Assembly: GCF_011065895.1 (NCBI RefSeq)
Contig: NZ_JAALCR010000012.1
Location: forward strand, 62,001 to 126,000
Reading direction: 5' to 3'
From: Paludisphaera rhizosphaerae
GTDB lineage: Bacteria > Planctomycetota > Planctomycetia > Isosphaerales > Isosphaeraceae
DNA: 64,000 nucleotides
The position numbers and the translations under genes are program-made. The notes under the pieces were generated by a model. That model ran no database searches, was not told the DNA's origin, and saw only the letters and a list, made by a program, of their open reading frames with translations. This document shows, piece by piece, positions 8,938 to 17,697 of this stretch (positions are counted from its first letter, which is position 1; every line of letters begins with the position of its first letter).

Positions 8938-9105
8938 CGCTCCCTTCTCGCTCTGGCCTCACGCCCCCCATCCCTGCCGACACGGCCCGCCTCCCATCAC
9001 GTCCCTGGCCGGCCGCCCGTGGTTGAATACGTCGGCTTCTTCTCTCGACGGCCCTGGTTGTCGAGACGCCGCGGTTGGATTCGTCGCTATGTTCGAACGA
9101 GTCGA

Positions 9106-9136
9106 GACGACGAATCGTCGCGATCGATTCGTCGTC
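9106..9136. repeat. Perfect 12-bp inverted repeat upstream of 9231
   Basis: GACGACGAATCG at 9106-9117 is repeated in inverse at 9125-9136 around seven bases. It is about 95 bases before the start of the secreted protein, so it could be an operator or a leader hairpin. It has no T-run and is unlikely to be a terminator. Confidence 0.5.
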
Positions 9137-9230
9137 CAGCCCGTCGACAACGCGCATCCGCCGCGATAGCCTTGGCGGATCGCATCTCGAAACTCGGCAT
9201 GGATCAAACAACCGGGAGAAGGAGACGAAG

Positions 9231-10325
9231 ATGCTGAGAGCCGTCCGTTCCGCCGCGGCCTCGTTCGCGGCGCTGACGTTGGGTGCAGGGGCCGTCCTGG
9301 GCGGCGACCTGACCGACAGCCTCAAGCCGGGCTCGCCTGAGATCAAGTCGGCCGGCGCGTTGGCCTTCGGGCCCGACGGCGTCCTGTTCGCCACCGACCA
9401 GCCGGGCAACGCCCTGTTCGCCATCGACACCGGCGACCGCGGCCAAACCAGCTCGCAGGCCCCCGCCGCGGTCTCCGTTGAGGGGATCGACGCCAAGGTC
9501 GCGGGGATGCTTGGAACCACGCCTGATCAAATCCTGATTCGGGACATGGCCGTCAACCCGGCCTCGGGCAACGTCTATCTCTCGGTCGGGCGGGGCAGGG
9601 GGCCTGACTCCCCGTCCGCCATCGTCCGGGTGGACGCCAAGGGAGAGATCCAGGAGCTGCCGCTCAAGGGTGTGAAGTTCGCCAAAACCGACCTCGCCGG
9701 CCTCTCCACCTCGCAGCGCGGCCGCCAGGACGCGATCACGGATCTGGCCTTCGTCGACGGCCGCGTGTTCATTGCCGGCCTCTCGAACGAGGAGTTCTCC
9801 TCGAACCTCCGCACGGTGCCGTTCCCGTTCACCTCGGCCAGTGCGCCGGGGACGCACATTGAGATCTACCACACCTCGCACGACCGGCTTGAGACGACCT
9901 CGCCGATCCGGACGTTCGTCCCCTACGAGATCGACGGCAAGCCGTTCATCCTGGCGGCCTACACCTGCACGCCGGTGGTGAAATTCTCCGTCGCCGACCT
10001 TCAGCCCGGCGTGAAGATCAAAGGCACGACCATCGCCGAGCTGGGCAACCGCAACAAGCCCCTCGACATGATCGTCTACAAGAAGGACGGCCTCGACTAC
10101 ATCCTGATGGCCAACAGCAGCCGGGGCGTCATGAAGATCGCCGCCGACCGCGTCGGCGCGCAGGAAGGGCTCGTCAAGCGCGTCAGCGACAAGGCCGGCC
10201 TCACCTACGACACGATCGCCGAGTTGAAGGGTGTCGAACAGCTCGACAAGCTCGGCCGCGATAGCGCCGTGGTCCTCGTGCGCAACGAGAAGGGCGTCGA
10301 CCTCAAGACCATCGCGCTGCCTTAA
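9231..10325 (+). CDS. Secreted hypothetical protein, beta-propeller-like, 364 aa
   Basis: ATG 9231 follows GGGAGAAGGAG and opens with a clear signal peptide (MLRAVRSAAASFAALTLGAG, cleavage near residue 24). The mature protein has repeated blocks such as GALAFGPDGVLFATDQPGNALFAID, IRDMAVNPASGNVYLSVGRG, ITDLAFVDGRVFIAGLS and MIVYKKDGLDYILMANSS. Each resembles one propeller blade of the NHL/SMP-30 type. No catalytic residues can be named. A secreted protein gene on the same strand follows after 236 bases, with a palindromic repeat between them; the two may be co-expressed. The propeller call rests on repeat rhythm only. Confidence 0.65.
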   Translation: MLRAVRSAAASFAALTLGAGAVLGGDLTDSLKPGSPEIKSAGALAFGPDGVLFATDQPGNALFAIDTGDRGQTSSQAPAAVSVEGIDAKVAGMLGTTPDQILIRDMAVNPASGNVYLSVGRGRGPDSPSAIVRVDAKGEIQELPLKGVKFAKTDLAGLSTSQRGRQDAITDLAFVDGRVFIAGLSNEEFSSNLRTVPFPFTSASAPGTHIEIYHTSHDRLETTSPIRTFVPYEIDGKPFILAAYTCTPVVKFSVADLQPGVKIKGTTIAELGNRNKPLDMIVYKKDGLDYILMANSSRGVMKIAADRVGAQEGLVKRVSDKAGLTYDTIAELKGVEQLDKLGRDSAVVLVRNEKGVDLKTIALP

Positions 10326-10382
10326 GGCCCAAGGCCGCAGTGGTCCCCCCGTAAGAGTTCAAGGCGAAGCCGTTGACAACGT

Positions 10383-10513
10383 CCCTTCTCCCTTTGTGGG
10401 AGAAGGTGCCGCGCAGCGGCGGATGAGGGGTTCACAACCCAAGGCCTACGACGTTGACGTTGTGGCCCCCTCATCCGGCCTTCGGCCACCTTCTCCCACA
10501 AGGGGAGAAGGGA
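10383..10513. repeat. Large palindromic intergenic repeat (REP-like)
   Basis: Two inverted arms (about 10383-10430 and 10466-10513) both contain the blocks CCCTTCTCCC, GGGAGAAGG and a CCCTCATCCG/GGATGAGGGG core, with small internal hairpins. Elements of this composition are dispersed in many bacterial genomes. It lies wholly between two genes and may stabilise or attenuate the transcript. An ORF running through it into the next gene was discounted for that reason. Confidence 0.8.
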
Positions 10514-10561
10514 GGGTTTCTCTGTGCTTTCCCCAGCCAGCTCTCGGATCATGTCGAACCG

Positions 10562-11686
10562 ATGAACCAGATCCGAATCCTCCTGCTGCTCATCGCGCCA
10601 AGCTTCGGCGACGGTCCGTCGGTCGTCTTGCATCGCCAGAACGACAAGGCGACCGTCGACGTCGAAGGTCTCTACAAGGCCGACCTGGACCGGCTCGCGA
10701 AGGCCGACTGGGAGGCTCGCGAGTGGGCGACGCTCTTCGCGGTCTCCGTCGCCGGTCAGGGCTCTGAACAGCCGCCGATCCTCGGTTCGTATCGGGTCGA
10801 GGAAGGCCGCCTGCGGTTTGAGCCTCGCTTCGCTTTCGTCCCCGGCCTCCGGTACCGCGCCGAGTTCCGTCCTGGCCGTCTATCAGGCCGCGAGGGCGTC
10901 GCGTCGGTCTCGGCTGAATTCTCGCTGCCGAAACCGCCGCCCGCCGCGCCGACCGTTGTGAATCAGGTCTACCCCAGCCGGTCGACGCTCCCCGAGAACC
11001 TGCTCAAGTTCTACCTCCACTTCAGCGCTCCGATGAGCCAGGGACGCGCCTACGACTTCGTCCACATCCTCGACGCGAGCGGCGAGGAGGTCGAGGGGGC
11101 GTTTCTGAAGCTCGACGAGGAGCTCTGGGATCGCGACGGCGTCCGCCTCACGCTGTTGATCGACCCCGGCCGAATCAAACGCGAGGTCGGTCCACGCGAG
11201 GGCTTCGGGCCCGTGCTCGAGGCCGGCAAAAGCTACACGCTCCTGGTTGACGCTCGATGGCCCGACGCCGAAGGCCGTCCGCTCGGAACGCCCTACCGGA
11301 AACCATTCCGCACAACGGCCGCCGACGTCGTTTGCCCCGACGTTCGGTCCTGGCGCGTCCGTCCGCCCGCCGCCGGCTCGACTGACGCACTGATCGTCGA
11401 GTCCCCCAAGCCGCTCGACCACGCCCTTTTCAATCGACTGGTTCGCGTGCAGAGCGCGGATGGGCGCGACGTGGCCGGCCGGGTGGTCGTGACCGACGAG
11501 GAGACTCGCTGGTCGTTCACGCCCGAGCGCCCCTGGACGGCCGGCGCCTATAAGCTTGCGGTCGGGGCGACGCTGGAGGATCTCGCCGGCAACAACCTTC
11601 AACGGCCTTTCGAACTCGACGTGTTCGAATCCGTCGGCCGTCGGATCGACGTCCCGGTCGTCCACCGCTCCTTCGAGATCCGTTGA
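10562..11686 (+). CDS. Secreted protein with SbsA/Big_5-type Ig-like domains, 374 aa
   Basis: ATG 10562 gives MNQIRILLLLIAPSFGDG, a short signal sequence; a longer frame starting at 10454 only reads through the palindromic repeat. Residues about 130-175 (VNQVYPSRSTLPENLLKFYLHFSAPM) are the typical opening of a bacterial Ig-like domain of the SbsA class. A second copy near the end is recognisable by WSFTPERPWTAGAYKLAVGATLEDLAGN. Such domains mediate adhesion or give spacing in surface proteins. No enzymatic signature is seen. The minus-strand toroid gene converges seven bases away. Confidence 0.75.
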   Translation: MNQIRILLLLIAPSFGDGPSVVLHRQNDKATVDVEGLYKADLDRLAKADWEAREWATLFAVSVAGQGSEQPPILGSYRVEEGRLRFEPRFAFVPGLRYRAEFRPGRLSGREGVASVSAEFSLPKPPPAAPTVVNQVYPSRSTLPENLLKFYLHFSAPMSQGRAYDFVHILDASGEEVEGAFLKLDEELWDRDGVRLTLLIDPGRIKREVGPREGFGPVLEAGKSYTLLVDARWPDAEGRPLGTPYRKPFRTTAADVVCPDVRSWRVRPPAAGSTDALIVESPKPLDHALFNRLVRVQSADGRDVAGRVVVTDEETRWSFTPERPWTAGAYKLAVGATLEDLAGNNLQRPFELDVFESVGRRIDVPVVHRSFEIR

Positions 11687-11692
11687 GCCCCG

Positions 11693-12634
11693 TCACTTCG
11701 CATTAACGGCCCGCGTGGCCAGAAGAGCCTGGAGCGCCCAGCCGGTCGTGGAAAGGCGTTGGGCGTAGCTCTCGCCGTCAGGGGGGCGGGTCGTTTCGGC
11801 CCAACTGCCGTCGGGACGCTGAACGGCGGCGAGATACGCGCGGCCTCGGCGGATTGCCTCCGATCGCCCGGGGAACTCTTCGTCCCGGCAGCGAGCGAGG
11901 GCCAGCAAGACCATCGCCGTATCGAACGGCTCGGCCGGGGCGTTGAGGAACGGCCCCCAGCCGCCTCGGGATGCCTCGCTTCGGCCGATCAGGTCGAGCG
12001 CGCGCCGACGCTGGGCGACCGCGTCGGGGTCGTTCTCATCGACCAATCCCAACACGACGGCTGCGGCGTCGAGGACGCTCCGAACCGGAGTCTTACGTAG
12101 CCAGCGGTCGGCCCGATCGAGGGGCGTAGTGAACCGCTGGAGGTCGGCCGCGCGGAGCGATCGACAAGCCATAACCGTCGCCAGGACCGGCCCGTACGTG
12201 GCTGGCGATCCGACGTTCCCCTCCACGTCCACCCGCCACGATCCGTCGCCGCTCTGGTCTCCGGCGACCTGATCGGCGGCGCGCGTCAAAGCTCCGCGAT
12301 CCTTCGATCGCCCCGAATCGACGGCGTCCGCCAGGGAGGCCGCGAACTGGATTCGCGCGAGCACTTTGTCGCTGAACGGCCCCTCGCCGCCGTTATGCTC
12401 CCAGCGCTCGGGGCGTTCCAGCCAGTCGGTCGTTTCGCCGAGCGTTGCGTCGGCGATCGGCTCGCCGAGCCGGGCGGCCTGATAGAGCGCCCGGGCGGCG
12501 TCGCCGTTGTTGTGGCAGGAGAAACAGTGATTCTCGGGTCGCCAGCGAGGGACCTCGCGAGACAGATACGCAAGAGCCCGAGCTTCCACCCCGGGCTCCT
12601 CCGCGACGGCCAAGGCCGCCGAGTTCAGGATCAT
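11693..12634 (-). CDS. Alpha/alpha-toroid (prenyltransferase/squalene-oxidase-like) protein with CxxCH motif, 313 aa
   Basis: The body has prenyltransferase/squalene-cyclase repeats: QSGDGSWRVDVEGN, SRGGWGPFLNAPAEPFDTAMVLLAL and QRPDGSWAETT...STTGWALQALL. These G-D-G-S-W and D-T-A-M/T-G-W-A rhythms define the toroid fold, but the DxDD cyclase motif is absent, so catalysis is doubtful. Near the N-terminus C37-F-S-C40-H41 is a c-type heme attachment motif. The ATG at 12634 leaves only a short hydrophobic lead. In-frame non-ATG starts around 12676-12682 would give a better signal peptide (AGVVVIFWGKTTLYVMIL), so the start is uncertain. The frame beyond that enters a dispersed repeat at 12698-12778. 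Confidence 0.72.
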   Translation of the reverse strand: MILNSAALAVAEEPGVEARALAYLSREVPRWRPENHCFSCHNNGDAARALYQAARLGEPIADATLGETTDWLERPERWEHNGGEGPFSDKVLARIQFAASLADAVDSGRSKDRGALTRAADQVAGDQSGDGSWRVDVEGNVGSPATYGPVLATVMACRSLRAADLQRFTTPLDRADRWLRKTPVRSVLDAAAVVLGLVDENDPDAVAQRRRALDLIGRSEASRGGWGPFLNAPAEPFDTAMVLLALARCRDEEFPGRSEAIRRGRAYLAAVQRPDGSWAETTRPPDGESYAQRLSTTGWALQALLATRAVNAK

Positions 12635-12697
12635 CACGTAAAGGGTTGTCTTGCCCCAGAAGATGACCACAACTCCAGCCAAGGGCCGCCATGGGTT

Positions 12698-12778
12698 CCA
12701 TGACCACGCTCGTCGTGGGCATGCGATCGGCGACAGGTCATGGCCACGCAAGCGTGGCCATGCCACCCAGTTTCGTTG
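12698..12778. repeat. Dispersed CATGsCCA hairpin repeat, copy A
   Basis: Two inverted modules containing CATGNCCACGC/GCGTGGNCATG flank a GATCGGCGAC core. On the minus strand the module GGGTGGCATGGCCACGC matches the copy at 63494-63535 over about 30 bases. It lies between two minus-strand genes. Confidence 0.65.
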
Positions 12779-12826
12779 AATCCCAAGGAAGGGAGACGTC
12801 TCTTCGTCCCCTTCGGATGTCGATAC

Positions 12827-13855
12827 TTACGCCGTTCGCGAGACGTTCAGCCAGGCGTGTACGTGGGGAGCGCCCCGGAAGTACCAGGAGAAGGCAGGGC
12901 CTTCGAGCTTCCAGATGTCCCAGATGCCGTCGTCGCCGATGTCATCTTCCTTGAAGAACGTGAGGCGGAGCTTGTCGACGCCGCCGTTGGCTTCGAGGCA
13001 GCGGCGAACCTCGGCGGCGTCGCACTCGCGGAAGAGGGCCAGCATGGAATCGATGAGCTTGGAGGTCATCTGCTTCTGCTGGCCGTCGAGCGTGCCGATC
13101 GAGAGGCCGGTCGAGGCCAGCTTCTCCCCCTTCAGCTTCACAGTGTCCGAGGCGTCGACCTCGGCCTCGTCGACGAGCGCCTGCTTGCGCTGCTTGTCGT
13201 CGAGGGTGGCGAAGATCTTGTTGGCCTGCTCGGCCTGGGGCCACCAGACGTTGCCGGTGTGCTTGGCGTCCTCGTTGTCGGTGCCGGCGGCGTGGCCGTA
13301 GAAGATGGGGCCTCCAAAGGCTGAGGCGGCGACGCTGTCGCCGTCGACGCGGAGGGTGTCGTGCCGGCCGGTCAGCACCCACTCAAACGGCTTGTCGCTC
13401 TCAGGCTCGCCAAAGACGGCGACGTGGTAAGCCTCGAACCCCCCGGAGTCGTCCTTCATCTGCCGCATGAACCGCTCGTAGCCGTCCTCGCTGGAGAGGT
13501 TCTTCATGATCTCGCGACAGATCGCCTGCTGCTCGGTGGAGAGGTCGCGGATCGAGGGCTTGACGATGCTCCAGTTGTTCTTCACCACCGATCGCAGCTT
13601 GTGGTCGAACGGAAAGCAGATCGCCTCACGCTGGGAGGGACTGAGCGACTTGTAGAACCGCGCGACGGCCGTCTCGGCCAGGTCGGAAGGGCTGGGGCGG
13701 TCCTTTGCCGGCTTCGCGTCCGACGCCCACGCCGCCGCGCCGAGCCCGGGGACCGAGGCCCCCAGAACTCCCGCGCCCAGGCCGCGGAGAAGGTCGCGCC
13801 GCGTCCAACCTTCGCAACCGTCGACTCGTTCCGATCGAGGGGCGTCGTTCGCCAT
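12827..13855 (-). CDS. DUF3500 protein exported by Tat, 342 aa
   Basis: ATG 13855 (MANDAPRSERVDG) is preferred over a longer frame. A twin-arginine signal follows (TRRDLLRGLGAGVLGASVPG, residues about 18-45, ending AWASD). The mature protein has the DUF3500 hallmarks: LSPSQREAICFPFD, a middle block GPIFYGHAAGTDNEDAKHTGNVWW, and the C-terminal PAFSWYFRGAPHVHAWLNV with its aromatic/His cluster. Tat export suggests folding or a metal in the cytoplasm. The biochemical role of DUF3500 is not known to me. It faces the chemosensory operon divergently across 315 bases. Confidence 0.85.
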   Translation of the reverse strand: MANDAPRSERVDGCEGWTRRDLLRGLGAGVLGASVPGLGAAAWASDAKPAKDRPSPSDLAETAVARFYKSLSPSQREAICFPFDHKLRSVVKNNWSIVKPSIRDLSTEQQAICREIMKNLSSEDGYERFMRQMKDDSGGFEAYHVAVFGEPESDKPFEWVLTGRHDTLRVDGDSVAASAFGGPIFYGHAAGTDNEDAKHTGNVWWPQAEQANKIFATLDDKQRKQALVDEAEVDASDTVKLKGEKLASTGLSIGTLDGQQKQMTSKLIDSMLALFRECDAAEVRRCLEANGGVDKLRLTFFKEDDIGDDGIWDIWKLEGPAFSWYFRGAPHVHAWLNVSRTA

Positions 13856-14170
13856 CGCTGCGGCTCCCGGGGTAGAGGCGCGCCCGCCACGGGCGCCTGG
13901 AGGGGAAATAATCCACAAGAGTTTAACCTAGTGACACGTTCCCTGCCCGTCAACAAGCTGGCTCCCGACGACTGCGAGCCGCCCTTGATTCGCGTAGTCG
14001 GCAAACTCACCTCCTCTGTCTGACCGTCCATGTGATAAAATACAGAATGAGGGCGTGGGGGAGTCGGACGACACATTCTCGACTCCCGGTCGTGACGCCG
14101 ATAAGATCGTGACGGCGCATGGATTTGGAACGTAGCCGACGAGGGCGCGGTCGAAGGCCGCGAGCCCGCC
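13856..14170. other. Divergent promoter region, DUF3500 / chemosensory operon
   Basis: No gene is supported. A TGTGATAAAAT segment near 14030 is the best -10-like sequence for the operon, but no partner -35 box is convincing. The rest is GC-rich without clear repeats. Confidence 0.35.
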
Positions 14171-14467
14171 TTGGATTCTACGAAGACCAAGACGGTGGGC
14201 CTTGAAGGACCGGCGACGATCTACGAGGTCGCCGGGCTGAAGGAGGCGTTCCGAGAGGCCCTGGCCGAGGGGGGAAACCTCCGGGTCGAGCTGGACGAGT
14301 CCACAAAGTGGGACCTGGCGGGGTTGCAGCTGCTGGTTTCGTGCGTGAAGACGGCGCAGGCGGAAGGCCGCCGGCTGACGCTGGCCAAGGTCCCTCGGGC
14401 ATGCGTGGAAGCAGCCGAGCGGGCCGGACTGTCGGCCTGGCTGGAATCGGCGACGGAGCACGATTAG
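14171..14467 (+). CDS. STAS-domain protein, first gene of chemosensory operon, 98 aa
   Basis: A single STAS domain of the anti-anti-sigma/SpoIIAA type. After strand TVGLEGPATIYEVAGLKEAF comes LRVELDESTKWDLAGLQLLVSCV; D/S/T at this position is where STAS proteins are phosphorylated. The domain ends with helix VPRACVEAAERAGLSAWL. The frame is open to 14105, yet the only usable start is TTG 14171. STAS proteins beside CheA genes may scaffold or tune the array. Its exact role is an inference. The CheY-like gene follows after 92 bases. Confidence 0.82.
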   Translation: MDSTKTKTVGLEGPATIYEVAGLKEAFREALAEGGNLRVELDESTKWDLAGLQLLVSCVKTAQAEGRRLTLAKVPRACVEAAERAGLSAWLESATEHD

Positions 14468-14559
14468 AGCGAACCGAAAGAGGGCGGCGGCGGTCGGGTT
14501 GAACCGAAAGGGGTCGTTGGAAGGGAATCAAAAACGACGTCGTCCCCGGGGGTCGGCGA

Positions 14560-15072
14560 GTGGACGCCGAGGCTTGGGGCGGACCAGCCAGTGAGGCGGC
14601 GAACATGGACTGGGTCTCTCCCCAGACGCTGACCGCACCCGCGGCCGGGCCATCGGGCCTCAAGACGCCCCACCGGCTCATCGGCGAGGCCCCCGGCTCG
14701 AAGTCCAGCACCAAGACCGTGCTCCACGCCGACGACAGCGGCTCGGTCCGTCGCTGGGTCGCCGATCAACTCGCCGGAATGGGCCTGAAGGTCGTTTCCG
14801 TCGCCGACGGCGACGCGGCGTTGCAGTACCTCAAGGACGGGACCTGCGACCTGCTCCTGACCGACCTGGAAATGCCCAACCTCGACGGCCTGGCCCTGCT
14901 GGCGGCCGTCCGCGAGCTGCCCTCGCATCGGTTCCTCCCCGTCCTGGTCCTCTCCAGCAAACAACCGGCGGAGTTCGCCCCGGCGCGTCGTCAGGGCGTC
15001 ACCGGCTGGCTGGTCAAACCCGTCGACGGCGAGCACCTGCGCCGATGGGTGCGTCGCGTCCTGCCGGAGTAG
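14560..15072 (+). CDS. CheY-like single-domain response regulator, 170 aa
   Basis: The receiver domain spans about residues 52-170. Acidic pocket D58-D59, phospho-acceptor D102 in TDLEMPNLDG, switch S132 in LSSK and K153 in VKPV are all present. No output domain follows. The 50-residue N-terminal extension is Ala/Pro/Gly-rich with an internal ATG at 14605, and translation may start there. As the second gene of the operon it is the likely phosphorylation target of the CheA encoded next. No flagellar genes are in view, so its output partner is unknown. Confidence 0.88.
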   Translation: MDAEAWGGPASEAANMDWVSPQTLTAPAAGPSGLKTPHRLIGEAPGSKSSTKTVLHADDSGSVRRWVADQLAGMGLKVVSVADGDAALQYLKDGTCDLLLTDLEMPNLDGLALLAAVRELPSHRFLPVLVLSSKQPAEFAPARRQGVTGWLVKPVDGEHLRRWVRRVLPE

Positions 15073-15327
15073 CCGCCTGGTCCGGGTCCACCGATTGGCA
15101 CGATCTCGATTCTCTCGCCCCGTCCACCGACGCCCGCCGACATCGGGTAAGTTACAAGTGCCCACATCCGGGAGGCGGCGCGGACTTCGCGCGCATACAA
15201 TAGGCAAACGGGGCCGCCGAGGCGACGGCTGGGCCGACGAGGATCGCCGGTCGAGGAACCACTTCCAGGAGAGGCAACCGGACGGGCGGCATCCGCACCG
15301 TTCCCCTGCTGAGGAAGCGACCCGGCC

Positions 15328-17697
15328 TTGGGAAGCGCGGACGACCGATTTCGCGAGATGTTCTACGAGGAGGCCCGCGAGCTTCTCATCAGCCTGGAAG
15401 AAGGGTTGATGGAGCTGGAACGCCGGCAGGGCGATCGTGCGCACCTCGACAAGACCTTCCGCGCCGCGCACAGCCTCAAGGGCGCCGCTGCAATGGTCGG
15501 TCTGGGGACCATCGCCGAATTCACCCACGGTATCGAGGCCGTGCTGGATAAGATCCGCACCGGCGGCCTCGTCGTTGATTCGGACATCATCACCACCCTG
15601 CTGGAATCACGCGACCACCTCGCCGCCATGGTCGAAGGAGAGGCAGCCAACTCGCCCATCCCGGGCTCGGGCCACCTTTCCCAGCGCCTGGCCGCCTTGC
15701 TCTTTTCGTCGGGTCGTCGCGACGACCCCCGGCCGGCCTCCGCCGCGCCCGTGCCCGCCCCAGCGCCGGCGCCTCCCTCCGCCCCCCCACCAACCGCCCA
15801 GAAGCCCGAGCCGCCGAAACCGACCCCCGAACCCGAGCCCCCGGTCAGGCAGCCCGTGGTCGAGGTCGCCGCCGAGCCTCCACCCGCCAAACCGAAGCGA
15901 CCTCGCCACAAGGCCGAGCCCACTCCCAAAGCTCACCCGAAGCCCAGGACGGCCCATCGCCAGACGATGCCCGCCGCAGCCGTCGACGAGCCGGCCGCGG
16001 GCGAGATCGTCTACAAAATCCGGTTCACCCCCGGCCCCGACGTCCTCAAGCGGGGGGTGAATCTGCTGGGCGTCTTCGACGAGCTTCGCGAACTGGGAAA
16101 ACTGGACGTCCAGGCGAACATCGACGCCGTCCCCACTCTCAGCGGGTTCGAGCCTGAGCGGTCCTACCTGAGCTGGACCTGCACGCTGCGGACGACCGCC
16201 GAGCCGGACCGGCTGGACGACGTCTTCCTGTTCGTCGCCGAGGACGGCGCGATCAGCGTCGAACGCAGGCTCGCCGACGGCGCGTTCGAGGCGGTCGAAA
16301 CGCCGCTGTTGAAGCTCCCCCCCGGAACCCCCGTCGCCACGCCCCCGTCGACCATCCCCCGGCCGACCCCTCCGCCCCCAGCGCCGGCGGTTCAGTCCAC
16401 CACGGCCCATCCCGGCGAGGCCCCTCACCCGAAACCGAGCGAGGCCGCCGACGCGATCAACGGCCAGGCAAAAACCGCGCATGCGGCGAGGGCCCACGGC
16501 CGGATCCGGGTCGACGCCCAGCAGCTCGACGACCTCGTCGGCCTGGCCGGCGAGTTGGCGGTCATCTCAGACAATCTTCAGGGGCTTCGCGAGATCCGGA
16601 GCGCCTCGCCGTGGGTCGCCACGATCGAATCTCTCCTGCGCGTTAGTCGGGAGATCCGCGACACCACGCTGGACCTCCGCATGGTCCCGGTCGACGAACT
16701 CTTCTCGCGGTTCCCCCGATTCGTTCGCGACCAGGCCGACCGGACAGGCAAGGAGATCGACCTCCGGATCGTCGGCCAGGAGACCCGGCTCGACCGCACG
16801 ATCGTCGAACGCCTGGGCGACCCGATGGTCCACCTGATCCGCAACGCCGTCGACCATGCGCTGGAGACGCCCGAGGAACGGGAGGCGATGGGCAAGCCGC
16901 GGGTGGGCCGGATCACGCTCTCGGCCGGGCATGAAGGCGACCGCGTGGCCATCAAGGTCGAGGACGACGGCCGCGGCCTGGACCGTGAGCGGATCGTCAG
17001 GAAGGGGGTCGAGCGTGGGCTCATCCCTCCCGGAACGCCGGCCGACGACCCCCGGGTGGTGAGTCTCATCTTCGAGCCCGGGTTCTCGACGCGCGACCAG
17101 GTCAGCGAGCTTTCCGGCCGGGGAGTCGGTCTGGACGTCGTCCGCGACTCAGTCCGGGCGCTCCGTGGAAGCCTGGCCGTGGAGAGCGAGCCGGGGCAGG
17201 GGACCTCGTTCATCTTCCGGCTCCCGCTGACCCTGGCCCTGATCGACGGGCTTCTGATCGAGACCGGCGGCGGGCGGTACGTCGTGCCGCTGGCGCAAGT
17301 TGAGGAATGCGTGGCGTTGGGGGGCGTCCAGCAGGCGCTCTCGGCCGGGAGGCCGTGCGTGACCGTCCGCGGCGAGCTGGTGCCGACGGTCTCGCTGCGA
17401 AACCTCTTCGGGATCGACGGCCCGCCGCCTCCTCGGCAGGAATTGCTGCTGACGAGACATTCGGGCCGACGCGTGGGGGTGGCCGTCGACCGCCTCAGTG
17501 GTCGGGTCCAGGCCGTCATCCAGTCGCTGGGCGAAGGGCTGCACAGCCTGAGCCGGTTCTCCGGGGCGACCATCCTGGGAGACGGCTCGGTCTCGCTCAT
17601 CCTGGACCTGTCGGCCCTGGTGTCGGAATCGCGAATCGCCGAGAGCCATTCCCGTAACAAGCCCGCGGCCGGCGTGTGGGCGGAGAACGTGCGATGA
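15328..17697 (+). CDS. cheA: Chemotaxis histidine kinase CheA, 789 aa
   Basis: CheA autophosphorylates in response to the receptor and passes phosphate to CheY and CheB. Domain order: HPt with phospho-His H48 in AAHSLKGAA (residues 1-125); a Pro/Ala-rich linker (135-220); a small alpha/beta domain (about 226-318) in the CheY-binding P2 position; a second Pro-rich linker; dimerisation segment from 391; ATPase with N-box HLIRNAVDH and G-box EDDGRGLD (about 495-640); and a C-terminal CheW-like domain. The start is TTG 15328 with GAGGAAG about ten bases upstream. The stop overlaps the receptor gene start as ATGA, indicating coupled translation. Confidence 0.95.
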   Translation: MGSADDRFREMFYEEARELLISLEEGLMELERRQGDRAHLDKTFRAAHSLKGAAAMVGLGTIAEFTHGIEAVLDKIRTGGLVVDSDIITTLLESRDHLAAMVEGEAANSPIPGSGHLSQRLAALLFSSGRRDDPRPASAAPVPAPAPAPPSAPPPTAQKPEPPKPTPEPEPPVRQPVVEVAAEPPPAKPKRPRHKAEPTPKAHPKPRTAHRQTMPAAAVDEPAAGEIVYKIRFTPGPDVLKRGVNLLGVFDELRELGKLDVQANIDAVPTLSGFEPERSYLSWTCTLRTTAEPDRLDDVFLFVAEDGAISVERRLADGAFEAVETPLLKLPPGTPVATPPSTIPRPTPPPPAPAVQSTTAHPGEAPHPKPSEAADAINGQAKTAHAARAHGRIRVDAQQLDDLVGLAGELAVISDNLQGLREIRSASPWVATIESLLRVSREIRDTTLDLRMVPVDELFSRFPRFVRDQADRTGKEIDLRIVGQETRLDRTIVERLGDPMVHLIRNAVDHALETPEEREAMGKPRVGRITLSAGHEGDRVAIKVEDDGRGLDRERIVRKGVERGLIPPGTPADDPRVVSLIFEPGFSTRDQVSELSGRGVGLDVVRDSVRALRGSLAVESEPGQGTSFIFRLPLTLALIDGLLIETGGGRYVVPLAQVEECVALGGVQQALSAGRPCVTVRGELVPTVSLRNLFGIDGPPPPRQELLLTRHSGRRVGVAVDRLSGRVQAVIQSLGEGLHSLSRFSGATILGDGSVSLILDLSALVSESRIAESHSRNKPAAGVWAENVR

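Larger units (their letters stand above)
8894..9230. other. Intergenic region between DUF1559 copy 1 and a secreted protein gene
   Basis: It holds the terminator at 8902-8937 and a perfect inverted repeat at 9106-9136. No gene is supported. The segment just before 9231 carries GGGAGAAGGAG, the ribosome binding site for the next gene. Confidence 0.6.

Noticed and set aside
12635-12766. N-terminal extension of the toroid protein to 12766
   Set aside because: The added codons run through a dispersed palindromic repeat.
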